DNA of 64,000 bases from the NCBI GenBank assembly GCA_964627795.1, contig CAZVLF010000001.1, positions 62,001 to 126,000 of the forward strand. Direction: 5' to 3'. Made by a program: the position numbers and the translations under genes. Of this stretch, positions 1-9,476 are shown in pieces (position 1 is the stretch's first letter; each line of letters opens with the position of its first letter). The stretch is from CANDYO01 sp964627795. GTDB lineage: Bacteria > Pseudomonadota > Alphaproteobacteria > Rickettsiales > CANDYO01. The notes below the pieces were generated by a model. It saw nothing but the letters and a program-made list of their open reading frames with translations, did not search any database and was not told the DNA's origin.

Positions 1-1771
1 AATACGTATTTCCTCCTAACCCAGCATAATCATGATCAAGAGAAATTATATAACCATCAGAAGGATTTACTTTCTTATCTCGTTTATCGTAAGTTAAACT
101 ATTACCAATCATCGAATTAATCTTTCTTCCTTGCTGTTGTTTAATAATGCTAGAAGCATTGTCAGAAACATTTGAAATATCATTATCAATAATACTATAG
201 CGGACTGTATGAGATAAATTTTCGCTGATATTATAAGACATTCTAAGAGAACCACCCAGAGTTTTTTTGTCATAGCGACGATACTGGCTTTCATTCTTAT
301 CCATTTTACTAGAATAAATATCAAAACCTCCTGCAAGCGGCCTATCGAATAAATATGGCTCTGTAAAGCTTAAATCACCATCGATTGCACGTGTACTTTT
401 TGCGATATTAACTGAGAGATATTTTCCTTTACCAAATAAGTTGCTTTCGTTAAATCCAATTTTACCAACCGGACCATCTGCTGTTGAGTATCCTCCAGCA
501 AAATGAATACTTGAAGTAGATTTTTCTTGTACCTCAACATTAAGATCAACTTTGTCAGGGCTTGATGTTCTGGTAGTTTCTATGCTAGTTGGCTCAAAAT
601 AATCTAGATCATTTATTCTTTTTTCTGATCTTTTAATTTTAGTATTATTGTAAGGATCTCCTTCTGCAAGCCTAAATTCTCTTCTTATAACTGAATCAGC
701 CGTACGAACATTTCCTTTGATATTAATTTTGTTAATATATACCTTTCTACTCTCGCCTATAACGAATCTTATGTTTACTAGTTTTTTTTCATAATCAAGC
801 TCCACTTGTGTGTCTATATCCACAAAAGCATAACCTAAATCATTCACTTCTTTTATCATTTGATCAACTGATTTTTCTACTTTTCTCACATCATAAATGT
901 CTTTAGATTTAGTAGTAATTTTTGATTTCATTGCTTTTAGGTCAATTTTAGCTGATGTTAAATTTGATATTACATCAATTTCTCCAAATTTAAATTTTGG
1001 TCCTTCATCAACAGTAAATGTTACAAAGAACTTTTTCTTATTTTCAGAGATATTAGTAATAATAGAAACAATTTTAAAATCTGCATAACCTTTAGAACTA
1101 TAAAAACGTGTAAGTAATTCTCTGTCTTGTTCAATTCTAATGGGATTAAACTGATCATCATTAGTTAAAAAGTTATACCATCTATATTCTCGACTTTGAA
1201 TTTCATCTCTTAAAGTTGAATCGCTATACGCTTTATTTCCAATAAAGACTATTTTTGAAATTCTTGCTACTGGTCCTTCTTCTACTTTATAAACTAAATT
1301 AACCCTATTATTTTCTAATTCTATGATTTGAGGCACTACCTTAGCAGAAAAACGCCCTTTTTTAGCATAAAGCTCTATAATTCTATTAACATCATCTTGA
1401 ACTCTAGCTTTAGTATATATCCCTCTTGGCTTAAGAGATATTTCATCTTCCAATTCCTTACTTTTGATTTTAGTATTTCCTTCAAAAACTACTAAATTAA
1501 TTTTAGGATTCTCAATCACTTTAACCAATAAAGTTTTATCTTGAACAAAAATTTCAACCTTCTTAAATAGACTACTATCATAAAGTCTTTTTATTGATCT
1601 ATCTATTTCTTCTGTAGAAAAATTTACGCCTGGCGTTATATCTAAATAAGATATAACTGTTTCATCTTCAATTCTCTGAGTTCCTTGAATAGTTATTTTA
1701 TTGATTGTTTGTCCTAACGCAAAAGTTGACAAGAAACAAACAAATATAGCAACTAAGAATCTATTTATCAT
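1..1771 (-). CDS. bamA: BamA (Omp85/YaeT), outer-membrane protein assembly factor; 3' end outside window
   Basis: BamA is the central beta-barrel of the BAM complex, which folds and inserts outer-membrane proteins. The visible part is about 590 codons of a protein usually near 760 aa, so the C-terminal barrel is cut by the left window edge. It begins with a signal peptide (about residues 1-21, ending FALGQ), followed by repeated POTRA-type segments (for example 'KITIQGTQRIEDETV', 'INIKGNVRTADSVIRREF'). The barrel then starts with the typical 'GGYSTADGPVGKIGF' and 'NLFGKGKY' strands. The start ATG overlaps the rseP stop as ATGA, so the two are probably translationally coupled. It is the last visible gene of the gyrB-mrcA-dxr-rseP-bamA operon. 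Identification is secure. Confidence 0.95.
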   Translation of the reverse strand, partial: MINRFLVAIFVCFLSTFALGQTINKITIQGTQRIEDETVISYLDITPGVNFSTEEIDRSIKRLYDSSLFKKVEIFVQDKTLLVKVIENPKINLVVFEGNTKIKSKELEDEISLKPRGIYTKARVQDDVNRIIELYAKKGRFSAKVVPQIIELENNRVNLVYKVEEGPVARISKIVFIGNKAYSDSTLRDEIQSREYRWYNFLTNDDQFNPIRIEQDRELLTRFYSSKGYADFKIVSIITNISENKKKFFVTFTVDEGPKFKFGEIDVISNLTSAKIDLKAMKSKITTKSKDIYDVRKVEKSVDQMIKEVNDLGYAFVDIDTQVELDYEKKLVNIRFVIGESRKVYINKINIKGNVRTADSVIRREFRLAEGDPYNNTKIKRSEKRINDLDYFEPTSIETTRTSSPDKVDLNVEVQEKSTSSIHFAGGYSTADGPVGKIGFNESNLFGKGKYLSVNIAKSTRAIDGDLSFTEPYLFDRPLAGGFDIYSSKMDKNESQYRRYDKKTLGGSLRMSYNISENLSHTVRYSIIDNDISNVSDNASSIIKQQQGRKINSMIGNSLTYDKRDKKVNPSDGYIISLDHDYAGLGGNTY

Positions 1772-2880
1772 TTTAAAACCTTCTGTGAGAATATATTAAG
1801 ACTCATAACATCATTATAAGTTACAACCAATGTCATAATTATTAGTAGAATTAATCCTATTTGAAAACCAAAATCTTGAAATTTAACAGCTATTTTTTTT
1901 CCAAAAATAAATTCTACCAAGTTTATAAGAAGATGCCCTCCATCTAAAGCTGGGATTGGAAGCAAATTAATAAGACCTAAATTTACCGACATAATTGCAA
2001 TAAAACTTATTAATGAGATAAAACCATACTGGGCAGTTTTAGATGAATATTGAGCTATTTTAACTGGCCCACCTAAATCTTTTACGCTTCTTTGTCCTGA
2101 AATGATTTGCCAAATTGCTTTTAAAGAAGAAGTTGACAATCTAATTGACTCATTTACTGATAGCTTGATAGAAGAAAAAATACTTTGTTTTTCAATTTTG
2201 TAATCTCTAGGTATAATTCCTAATCTATATACTTTAACCTCTTTTCCTGTAATATCATGCGCTTCATACGGTTTAGGTTTAATGTATTTAGTTATAATGT
2301 TATTTTCTCTTGCTATAGTAATTTTTATTTCTTCACCAATATTTAATTCCATAACTTTAACTAGATCACTAAAATCATCTATTTTTTTATCATTAATAGA
2401 GGTTATTTTATCTCCTATTTTTAATCCTGCAGCAAGAGCTGTACTATCATTTGTAAAATTATGTATAATTGGCTCATTAACAGCTTTTCCATATGAAAAG
2501 AAAAGAAAAGTGAAAATCAATATTGCAAAAATGTAATTTGCTAACGGACCTGCCGCAATAACAAAAGATTTTTGAGATAAGCTTTTATGGTGAAGAGAAT
2601 ATAATTTTTGTTTTTCATTTAGCGTAAGTTCTTTATCATACTGGCTTGCAGCATTTTTATCTCCGTACATTTTTACATAACCACCAAGTGGTAAAATAGA
2701 AAATTTCCATCTAGTACCCGATTTATCAGTAAAACCAAAAATTTCTTTCCCAAAGCCAATTGAGAAAATCTCTATTTTTACTCCCACTTTCTTAGCAGCC
2801 CAGTAATGACCAAACTCATGAACAAAAACAAGAATAGTCATAACTAGCATGAAAGATAAAAAAGTTGTCACTATTTCCAT
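1768..2880 (-). CDS. rseP: RseP, site-2 intramembrane zinc metalloprotease
   Basis: RseP is an inner-membrane protease that cuts transmembrane segments such as anti-sigma factors and remnant signal peptides. The 370-aa protein has the zinc-binding HEFGH motif at residues 22-26 inside the first membrane helix. A PDZ domain lies in the middle (about 115-200), and the second catalytic motif LDGG is at 312-315, just before the last membrane segments. Only one PDZ domain is evident; E. coli RseP has two and is longer (about 450 aa), so this is the shorter form common in alphaproteobacteria. It lies 5 nt after dxr and overlaps bamA by 4 nt. The dxr-rseP-bamA order is conserved in many alphaproteobacteria. 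Confidence 0.95.
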   Translation of the reverse strand: MEIVTTFLSFMLVMTILVFVHEFGHYWAAKKVGVKIEIFSIGFGKEIFGFTDKSGTRWKFSILPLGGYVKMYGDKNAASQYDKELTLNEKQKLYSLHHKSLSQKSFVIAAGPLANYIFAILIFTFLFFSYGKAVNEPIIHNFTNDSTALAAGLKIGDKITSINDKKIDDFSDLVKVMELNIGEEIKITIARENNIITKYIKPKPYEAHDITGKEVKVYRLGIIPRDYKIEKQSIFSSIKLSVNESIRLSTSSLKAIWQIISGQRSVKDLGGPVKIAQYSSKTAQYGFISLISFIAIMSVNLGLINLLPIPALDGGHLLINLVEFIFGKKIAVKFQDFGFQIGLILLIIMTLVVTYNDVMSLNIFSQKVLK

Positions 2881-2885
2881 AAAAT

Positions 2886-4052
2886 CTACCTTAATATGTT
2901 ATTTATATAATTTTGTGAAAGAATTTTGGCTGATTCAATTTCAGCTATAGTCTCTTCATATTCATTAATTACTTTTCTTGAAGACTTATCTAGTATAGCT
3001 TCTATAACTTCAATAATTTGTATAAATTTTATTTTATCTTTAAGAAAAGCTTCAACCGCAATTTCATTAGCAATATTAAAGACTAACGGAGCATTTGTAT
3101 CTATCTCTGCTAATAATTTATCAAGAGTTTGTAATGATTTAAATAAGCTTTTATCTGGATGAAAAAAAGTCATTTTTTCACATATCGCAAGATCAAAATT
3201 ATTATATTGATCTATAGTAATTCTATTAGGATAGCTAAGTGCGTATGAAATAGGTATTTGCATATTTGGCAAACTAAATTGTGCTAAGCTTGAACCATCA
3301 GTAAAAGATAAAATGGCATGTATTATAGATTCTGGATGTATTAAAATTTTAATTTGGCTTGGTTGCAATGGAAATAAGAAATATGCTTCAATAACTTCCA
3401 AACACTTATTCACCATAGTGGCACTGTCTATTGTTATTTTTGCTCCCATTGACCAATTAGGATGCTTTAAAGCTTGTTGCTTTGTAACATATTCTAACTC
3501 ACTAACCGAATAATTTCTAAAAGGCCCTCCTGAAGCCGTTAAGGTAATATTTTTTATAGCTTTGCAATTTTTATAATCAAATATTTGAAATAATCCACTA
3601 TGTTCAGAATCAACAGGAATTATTTTTATATTATGTTTTTGGGCCAAATCTTTAATTAATTTTCCCGCACATACTAAACATTCTTTATTAGCCAGAGCAA
3701 TATTATTTCCTGCTTGTATTGCTTTGATTGTTGGCTCAATTGCTGCCGCACCAACAATTGCCATCATTACTATATCAACTTTAATTGCACATAATTTTTT
3801 CATAGATTCTAACGAAGTCACTAATTCAATAGAAGTATGGCTCAAATTGTCTTTTAGTTCCTGATATTTATCACGATTTACAATACAAACATATTTAGGA
3901 TTAAACTCTTTAGCTTGCCTAACTAATTCTTTAACATTATTGTAAGCAACAAGCACTTCAACTTTAAACTTGTCAGGGTTGCTTCTAATAACCTCTAAAG
4001 TGCTTAATCCTATTGATCCTGTAGAACCAAAAATAGAAATAGTTTTAACCAT
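2886..4052 (-). CDS. dxr: 1-deoxy-D-xylulose-5-phosphate reductoisomerase
   Basis: Dxr converts 1-deoxyxylulose 5-phosphate to 2-C-methylerythritol 4-phosphate with NADPH, the committed step of the MEP isoprenoid pathway in the cytoplasm. The 388-aa length is normal for the family. Visible motifs are the N-terminal NADPH-binding 'GSTGSIGLSTLEV' (from residue 9), 'ALANKECLVCAG', the metal-binding 'PVDSEHSGLFQ' and 'TASGGPFR' of the active-site loop. The start codon directly abuts the stop of mrcA, so translation is probably coupled. Retention of the MEP route fits a need for undecaprenyl phosphate in wall and lipid synthesis, alongside mrcA in this operon and murG elsewhere in the window. Confidence 0.96.
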   Translation of the reverse strand: MVKTISIFGSTGSIGLSTLEVIRSNPDKFKVEVLVAYNNVKELVRQAKEFNPKYVCIVNRDKYQELKDNLSHTSIELVTSLESMKKLCAIKVDIVMMAIVGAAAIEPTIKAIQAGNNIALANKECLVCAGKLIKDLAQKHNIKIIPVDSEHSGLFQIFDYKNCKAIKNITLTASGGPFRNYSVSELEYVTKQQALKHPNWSMGAKITIDSATMVNKCLEVIEAYFLFPLQPSQIKILIHPESIIHAILSFTDGSSLAQFSLPNMQIPISYALSYPNRITIDQYNNFDLAICEKMTFFHPDKSLFKSLQTLDKLLAEIDTNAPLVFNIANEIAVEAFLKDKIKFIQIIEVIEAILDKSSRKVINEYEETIAEIESAKILSQNYINNILR

Positions 4053-6431
4053 TTAATAAATACCATCATCCTGGTTTTCATCTAAATTTAATAAATTTAA
4101 ATCTTGGGGTTGAGATTTTTCAGGTTCTGGCTCTGTTTCAACCTGAGAAAAATTAATATCATTAGGATTATAATTACTTCTTTTGAATGCTTCATAAATT
4201 GAATTAATTTTGCTTGTAGTTGGCTGACCACTTATATAATCGATTTTCACTAATTTAATTCCGTCAGGTATTCTAAATGGTTTATCACTATAGTTAAGTA
4301 ATGCTTCTTTCATGAAATCTACAAATATAGGCTGAGCAACAGTTGCACCTGCCTCTCTCGGACCCAGAGATTTTGGCTCGTCAAATCCCACAAAAACCCC
4401 GGCAACTAGATCTGGCGTAAAACCTATAAACCATGTATCTTTAGCTTCATTACTAGTACCAGTTTTTCCTGCTAAAGTTTTTCCTAAAGCTCTAAGACTA
4501 ACAGAAGATTTAGCGTGAGCAACAACACCTTCAAGAAGATTTATAAGCTGATAAGATGAACGTGGATCTGTTACATAGGAGGTTTCTTCTTGAATTTGTG
4601 GCACAATCTCCCCATTAGAGTTACAATTAATACATTGTCTTTGATCCCCAACAAATATAAGCTTACCATGACGATCTTGAACTTTATCAATAAAAGTAGG
4701 AACTATTTTTCTCCCTCCATTTGCAATAATAGCATACGCATTTGTCATTCTTAACAAGGTAGTCTCCATAGCTCCTAACACCATAGAATAATAAGGTGGA
4801 GGATTATGATTTATTCCAAATCTTTTTGCAATTTCAGCAACTTTATTGATACCAATTTTTTGCGCCACCCTAACCGTTATTGGGTTTCTTGATAATTCTA
4901 AACCTCTTCTAAATGTTATTGGACCTAAAAAATCATTATAGAAGTTTTTAGGTTTCCATAAGGGAAGTCCAGGTCCTTGTTCTAATGCTATAGGGCTGTC
5001 ATCAAAAATCTCATTAGGATTAATACCATTTTCTAAGCCTGCTAAATAAACAAAAGATTTAAAAGAAGAACCAGGCTGCCTGAATGCTTGGGTCGCTCGG
5101 TTGAATTTACTAGTATCAAAGCTATACCCACCTACTAAAGATAAAACTCTTCCTGTATGTGGATCCATAACAACTATTGCACCATTTACTCTTGGAATTT
5201 GTTTTATAGATAGGTTTTCATCCACTATAATAATATCTCCGGGATTAAAAATTTTACTTAATTTTCTCCCTGCTACTGCCCACTTACTATCATTAATATT
5301 AAGATTTTTTGAGCTACCATCTATAATACCAATTTTAACCTGCTGATCATTAGAGCTTAAAACTACAGCAAAACTCCAAGGTTTAATATCTATACTATTT
5401 TTCTTAATTTCTTTTAGCTTAAGCACCCAATTATCTTCTAAATTTATTTTTTTAATTGCTCCTCTATAACCATATCTTTGGTCATAGCTTATTAAACCAT
5501 TCTTAAGTGCTCTTTCTGCAATAGCTTGAAGTTTAGGATTCAGGCTTGTTCTCACCATTAAGCCTGATTCGTATAAAGATTTATCTCCATAGATTTGGGC
5601 AATTTGTTGCCTAACAGTTTCAGAAAAAAAATCTGCATTAGCCACTTCTGCTCTATCGCGTGCTATTAGCTTAATTGGTTTAGTGATAGCTTTAAGCGCA
5701 TCTTCTTTATTAACATACTCATCCTCATACATTCTTTCTATCACCCAATTACGTCTTTTTAAGGCTCTATCAATATTTTTATAAGGGTTATAATAGCTTG
5801 GGGCTTGAGGCAAAGCCGCTAAGAACGCACATTCTTCTAAAGTTAAATCATTTAATGATTTATTGAAGTAGTTTAATGCTGCTGAAGCAACGCCATATGA
5901 ACGAGCACCCAAATATATTTCATTAAGATACAATTCTAATATTTTATCTTTAGAGAACACTTGAGTTATACGATAGGATAAAATAGCTTCTTTAATTTTT
6001 CTATTTAATGATTTTTCATTAGTTAAAAGAAAATTTTTCACTACTTGTTGGGTAATAGTTGACCCTCCAACTAGATTTGATTTTCCCTGAGTTTTAGAAA
6101 TAATATTTTTAATTACTGCTCGCAATATTCCCATAAAGTCAATACCAACATGAGAATAAAAATTCTTATCTTCTGCTGATATGAAAGCTTGTTTTAGCAT
6201 GTCAGGCATATCATTAATTGGCAGAAACAGCCTATGTTCTTTAGCATATTCTTCGAGTAATTTTCCATCAGCAGAATAAAATCTTGTAACGATAGGCGGT
6301 TGGTAAACTTCAAGTTGCGAGTAACTTGGAAGATCTTTAGAATTTATATAGAATAGATATATAACCCCAGCTGCAGAAACTATACCCATCCAGAATGTAA
6401 AAAATAGCAAGTATTTAAAGATTTTACGCAT
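4053..6431 (-). CDS. mrcA: Penicillin-binding protein 1A, bifunctional transglycosylase/transpeptidase
   Basis: This class A PBP polymerises lipid II and cross-links peptidoglycan on the periplasmic face of the inner membrane. The 792-aa protein has a single N-terminal membrane anchor (about 7-29). A GT51 glycosyltransferase domain follows, with the catalytic-Glu motif 'SAEDKNFYSHVGID' near residue 85 and 'GGSTITQQ'. An OB-like insertion follows, then a transpeptidase domain with 'GSSFK' (SxxK, about 455), 'SRN' and 'KTGTSNEAKDTW' (about 655). All catalytic motifs are intact. The 3' tail is acidic and rich in Gln and Pro. Its start overlaps the end of gyrB by 8 nt. A functional PBP1A implies that at least a thin peptidoglycan layer is made. 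Confidence 0.95.
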   Translation of the reverse strand: MRKIFKYLLFFTFWMGIVSAAGVIYLFYINSKDLPSYSQLEVYQPPIVTRFYSADGKLLEEYAKEHRLFLPINDMPDMLKQAFISAEDKNFYSHVGIDFMGILRAVIKNIISKTQGKSNLVGGSTITQQVVKNFLLTNEKSLNRKIKEAILSYRITQVFSKDKILELYLNEIYLGARSYGVASAALNYFNKSLNDLTLEECAFLAALPQAPSYYNPYKNIDRALKRRNWVIERMYEDEYVNKEDALKAITKPIKLIARDRAEVANADFFSETVRQQIAQIYGDKSLYESGLMVRTSLNPKLQAIAERALKNGLISYDQRYGYRGAIKKINLEDNWVLKLKEIKKNSIDIKPWSFAVVLSSNDQQVKIGIIDGSSKNLNINDSKWAVAGRKLSKIFNPGDIIIVDENLSIKQIPRVNGAIVVMDPHTGRVLSLVGGYSFDTSKFNRATQAFRQPGSSFKSFVYLAGLENGINPNEIFDDSPIALEQGPGLPLWKPKNFYNDFLGPITFRRGLELSRNPITVRVAQKIGINKVAEIAKRFGINHNPPPYYSMVLGAMETTLLRMTNAYAIIANGGRKIVPTFIDKVQDRHGKLIFVGDQRQCINCNSNGEIVPQIQEETSYVTDPRSSYQLINLLEGVVAHAKSSVSLRALGKTLAGKTGTSNEAKDTWFIGFTPDLVAGVFVGFDEPKSLGPREAGATVAQPIFVDFMKEALLNYSDKPFRIPDGIKLVKIDYISGQPTTSKINSIYEAFKRSNYNPNDINFSQVETEPEPEKSQPQDLNLLNLDENQDDGIY

Positions 6432-8838
6432 CTAAATTTCTAACAAACATCGCATTGTCTTGAATAAAGTTTTTCCTTGGTTCAACAGCATCTCCCATAA
6501 GCGTAGAAAAAACTTCTTCTGCTTCATCAAAATGATGAACTTTAACCTGAAGTAGAGTTCTAGTTGATGGGTCTAAAGTAGTTTCCCTTAACTGGTCTGC
6601 ATTCATTTCTCCTAAACCTTTGAATCGCTGGATATGAAGACCTTTTTTTGCATTTTCAAGGCAAGCATTAAGTAATTGAGATGGAGTGTAAATTGTTATT
6701 GGCTCGTATTGTTTGAATTGAATTAAGCAATTATCAAAAAATTCTTTTAACTCATGCGAAAGCTTATTTAACGCTATAAATTCAGCTTGTTCCGTCATTA
6801 GTTGATTAATTTCTATTTTTTCAGCTAAACCTCGTACCATACGCTTAAGTATACACTTATTTTCTTCATTCTCAAATGACCATATTATTCTATTTTCTAG
6901 ATGAAATTTATTTAATTTATCAACTAGAATTTGAGTCCTACTCTCTAATTCTTTTTTATCTTCAAAAGTTTGAGAATCAAACAACCCTGTTAAAGCAGCA
7001 AACTGCAATACTTCATTAGGAAGTTTATTTCCTAATGTTTGCACGATATGCCCGAACTTATCACATTTCCCTAACAACTCAACAAAACTTTCTGGTAATA
7101 AAGTTTTACTTACCCCATAAGTCATAACTGCATTATCCATAACTATACCAGTAAGATAATCTTGAAGAGCTTTTTCATTTTTAAGATAAGTTTCAGAACT
7201 GCCTTTCTTAACCTTATAAAGAGGAGGCTGAGCAATATAGAGATATCCTCTTTCGATAACTTCCCTCATTTGTCTATAAAAGAAAGTTAATAATAATGTT
7301 CTAATATGAGAACCATCAACATCAGCATCCGTCATTATAATAATTTTATGATATCTAATTTTATCAACATTAAACTCATCTTTACCAATTCCAGTTCCAA
7401 GAGCCGTAATTAAAGTGCCGATTTCTTGTGAGCCTAACATCCTGTCAAACCTAGCTCTTTCAACATTTAAAATTTTACCTTTCAAAGGTAAAACAGCCTG
7501 AGTTACTCTACTTCTTCCTTGCTTAGCTGATCCACCCGCTGAGTCACCCTCAACTATAAATATCTCACTTAATGCAGGATCTTTTTCTTGACAGTCTGCC
7601 AATTTACCTGGGAGATTACTGATATCTAAAGCGCTTTTTCTTCTAGTAATTTCTCTTGCTTTTCTTGCAGCTTCTCTTGCTGTAGCTGCTTCAATAATTT
7701 TAGCAGCAATTTTTTTTACTTCATTTGGATGCTCTTCAAACCATTGCTCTAGTTTATTACTTACTAAGTTTTCTACTACTGCTCTTACTTCCGAACTAAC
7801 TAACTTATCTTTAGTTTGAGAAGAAAACTTAGGATCTGGTAGTTTCACAGAAAGAATACAACTTATTCCTTCTCTCGCATCATCACCTGTAATAGTTATT
7901 TTTTCTTTCTTAGTAATTGCTTCTAAATACTTATTAACTACCCTAGTTAAACCGGCCTTAAAACCAATTACGTGCGTTCCTCCATCTTTTTGACGAATAT
8001 TATTAGTAAAAGATAAGATATTTTCGTGATAGCTGTCATTCCATTGAAGAGCTATATCAACAACTATATTATCCTGAGAACCATATATAGCAATACTTTC
8101 ATGAATAGGAGTTTTACCTTTATCAATATAGTTAATAAAAGCTTTTGTTCCTCCTTCATAAAATAATTCAACTTGATGGGGATTATCTTCTCTTAAATCT
8201 GAAAGAATTATTCTTACTCCAGAATTTAAGAAAGCTAACTCTCTAAATCTATGCTCTAGAATAGAAAAATCATATTCTGTTTTAGAAAAAGTTTCTTTAG
8301 AGGCTAAGAAGGTAACTTTAGTCCCCTGTTTATTAACGTTTTCAGCAACTTTTTCAAGAGGAGCAACTGCTACGCCATCTTTAAAGCTAATAAAATATTC
8401 AGCTCCATTTTTCCAAATAGTTAAACTTAAATATGAAGATAAGGCATTAACTACAGAAACACCAACTCCGTGAAGACCACCTGAAACTTTATAGGAATTT
8501 TGATCAAATTTACCACCCGCATGAAGCTGAGTCATAATAACTTCAGCTGCAGAAACGCCTTCTTCATGCATATCAACAGGAATCCCTCGACCATTATCTT
8601 CAACTGACACTGATCCATCTTGATGCAAAGTAACTTTAACACTGTCGCAATAGCCAGCTAACGCTTCATCAACAGCATTATCAACAACCTCATATACCAT
8701 ATGATGCAAGCCTGATCCATCATCAGTATCTCCTATATACATCCCCGGTCTTTTTCTAACCGCTTCAAGCCCTTTTAAAACTTTAATCGAGTCAGCATTA
8801 TATTCTTGGCTGTTATCAATTTTTCTATCTTCAGTCAT
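6424..8838 (-). CDS. gyrB: DNA gyrase subunit B
   Basis: GyrB is the ATPase subunit of gyrase, which introduces negative supercoils. At 804 aa from the chosen start it matches the long proteobacterial form. Motifs in order are 'RKRPGMYIGDTDDGSGLHH', the GHKL ATP-binding 'EVVDNAVDEAL' and 'GGLHGVGVSVVNAL', the TOPRIM 'EGDSAGGSAKQGR' and 'DADVDGSHIRTLLL', and a C-terminal 'QRFKGLGEMN'. An ATG lies eight codons further upstream (8862) without a ribosome-binding site. The ATG at 8838 has AAGGA 8 nt upstream and is preferred. It is the first gene of a five-gene run that continues with mrcA, overlapping it by 8 nt. It is driven by the promoter at 8880-8908. Confidence 0.96.
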   Translation of the reverse strand: MTEDRKIDNSQEYNADSIKVLKGLEAVRKRPGMYIGDTDDGSGLHHMVYEVVDNAVDEALAGYCDSVKVTLHQDGSVSVEDNGRGIPVDMHEEGVSAAEVIMTQLHAGGKFDQNSYKVSGGLHGVGVSVVNALSSYLSLTIWKNGAEYFISFKDGVAVAPLEKVAENVNKQGTKVTFLASKETFSKTEYDFSILEHRFRELAFLNSGVRIILSDLREDNPHQVELFYEGGTKAFINYIDKGKTPIHESIAIYGSQDNIVVDIALQWNDSYHENILSFTNNIRQKDGGTHVIGFKAGLTRVVNKYLEAITKKEKITITGDDAREGISCILSVKLPDPKFSSQTKDKLVSSEVRAVVENLVSNKLEQWFEEHPNEVKKIAAKIIEAATAREAARKAREITRRKSALDISNLPGKLADCQEKDPALSEIFIVEGDSAGGSAKQGRSRVTQAVLPLKGKILNVERARFDRMLGSQEIGTLITALGTGIGKDEFNVDKIRYHKIIIMTDADVDGSHIRTLLLTFFYRQMREVIERGYLYIAQPPLYKVKKGSSETYLKNEKALQDYLTGIVMDNAVMTYGVSKTLLPESFVELLGKCDKFGHIVQTLGNKLPNEVLQFAALTGLFDSQTFEDKKELESRTQILVDKLNKFHLENRIIWSFENEENKCILKRMVRGLAEKIEINQLMTEQAEFIALNKLSHELKEFFDNCLIQFKQYEPITIYTPSQLLNACLENAKKGLHIQRFKGLGEMNADQLRETTLDPSTRTLLQVKVHHFDEAEEVFSTLMGDAVEPRKNFIQDNAMFVRNLDA

Positions 8839-8879
8839 CAAAGCATTCCTTAAGTTTAACATCTACTAAAAGCGAAAAA

Positions 8880-8908
8880 ATTATACGGCTTTTAAGGCTT
8901 TGTTGCAA
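8880..8908 (-). promoter_or_regulatory. Sigma-70 promoter of the gyrB-mrcA-dxr-rseP-bamA operon
   Basis: On the minus strand there is a -35 box TTGCAA (8903-8908), a 17-nt spacer and a perfect -10 box TATAAT (8880-8885). Transcription would begin about 35 nt upstream of the preferred gyrB start. No other promoter-like sequence stands out upstream of gyrB, and the following genes overlap or abut, so this probably drives the whole run. Confidence 0.7.
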
Positions 8909-9059
8909 GGATAAAATAAAGCACTAAAACGAGCTGTTAAAACAATATAATTTGAGGCCAAGAGAAAATTTATTCAACTTTTTTATTTAAAATTTAAGCA
9001 AAAATCAATCAAGCCTAAAATCTATATAAATACAGAGAGTGCAATAAATTTAAATGAAT

Positions 9060-9089
9060 TTGCTTGTTTCAATTATATGAAATTATAGT
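9060..9089 (+). promoter_or_regulatory. Candidate promoter upstream of the TPP riboswitch
   Basis: There is a TTGCTT box (9060-9065), an 18-nt spacer and TATAGT (9084-9089). This would start transcription near 9096, upstream of the whole riboswitch fold. A second TTGACT/TATTCT pair lies at 9091-9118. It would start inside the P1 helix and is therefore less likely. The rest of 8909-9059 is AT-rich with no recognisable gene. Confidence 0.4.
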
Positions 9090-9116
9090 CTTGACTATAT
9101 TAATTGATTTGTTATT

Positions 9117-9204
9117 CTTCCAGTTATCACCGGGGGCGTATGCTTACTAATTGCATTCTGAGATGTACCCTTTAACCTGATCTAGGTAATTCTAGCGGAG
9201 GAAG
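9117..9204 (+). promoter_or_regulatory. TPP (thiamine pyrophosphate) riboswitch, THI element
   Basis: The conserved THI-box core is present: CACCGGGGGCG at 9128-9138, CTGAGA near 9158, TACCC, then AACCTGATCTAGGTAAT and AGCGGAGGAAG. Closing helix P1 can form between CTTCC (9117-9121) and GGAAG (9200-9204). The ribosome-binding sequence GGAGG (9197-9201), just before the GTG start at 9207, lies inside the element. Binding of TPP should therefore hide it and repress translation. This is the usual proteobacterial mode of the class. Mechanism is inferred; the motif match is direct. Confidence 0.93.
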
Positions 9205-9206
9205 TT

Positions 9207-9476
9207 GTGGAAATTGAAAATTTTTTTGGGTTTTTAGCCCTTATTACTTCGTTTATTGGTCTTATTCCCCAAATTTATAAAACTTATGTAACAAAATCAG
9301 CAAAAGATATTTCTTACCTAATGTTATATAATTTTTTGCTATGTTCTATTTCCTGGACCATTTATGGATATACAACATCATCTATTTTTGTTCTTTCAAG
9401 TAACATAGTTGGCACCATTACAACCATAATCTCAATCTTACAAAAAAAATATTATGATAGTCAAAAATTATTTTAA
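9207..9476 (+). CDS. SemiSWEET/PQ-loop membrane transporter, candidate thiamine carrier
   Basis: This is an 89-aa protein with three predicted membrane helices and the PQ-loop signature 'IPQIYKTYVTKSAKDIS' (P21-Q22). It also has the pocket residues W50 and N66 expected of SemiSWEETs, which act as dimers in the inner membrane. Characterised family members move sugars. Here the gene sits directly behind a TPP riboswitch and overlaps the thiamine pyrophosphokinase gene by 23 nt. Its substrate is therefore more likely thiamine or a precursor (inference). The start is GTG, with GGAGG inside the riboswitch as its ribosome-binding site. The family call is firm; the substrate is not. Confidence 0.88.
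   Translation: MEIENFFGFLALITSFIGLIPQIYKTYVTKSAKDISYLMLYNFLLCSISWTIYGYTTSSIFVLSSNIVGTITTIISILQKKYYDSQKLF

Noticed and set aside
9091..9118. TTGACT and TATTCT boxes with a 16-nt spacer before the thiamine genes
   Set aside because: Transcription would start near 9125, inside the 5' strand of riboswitch helix P1, so the RNA could not fold fully. The pair at 9060-9089 fits better.
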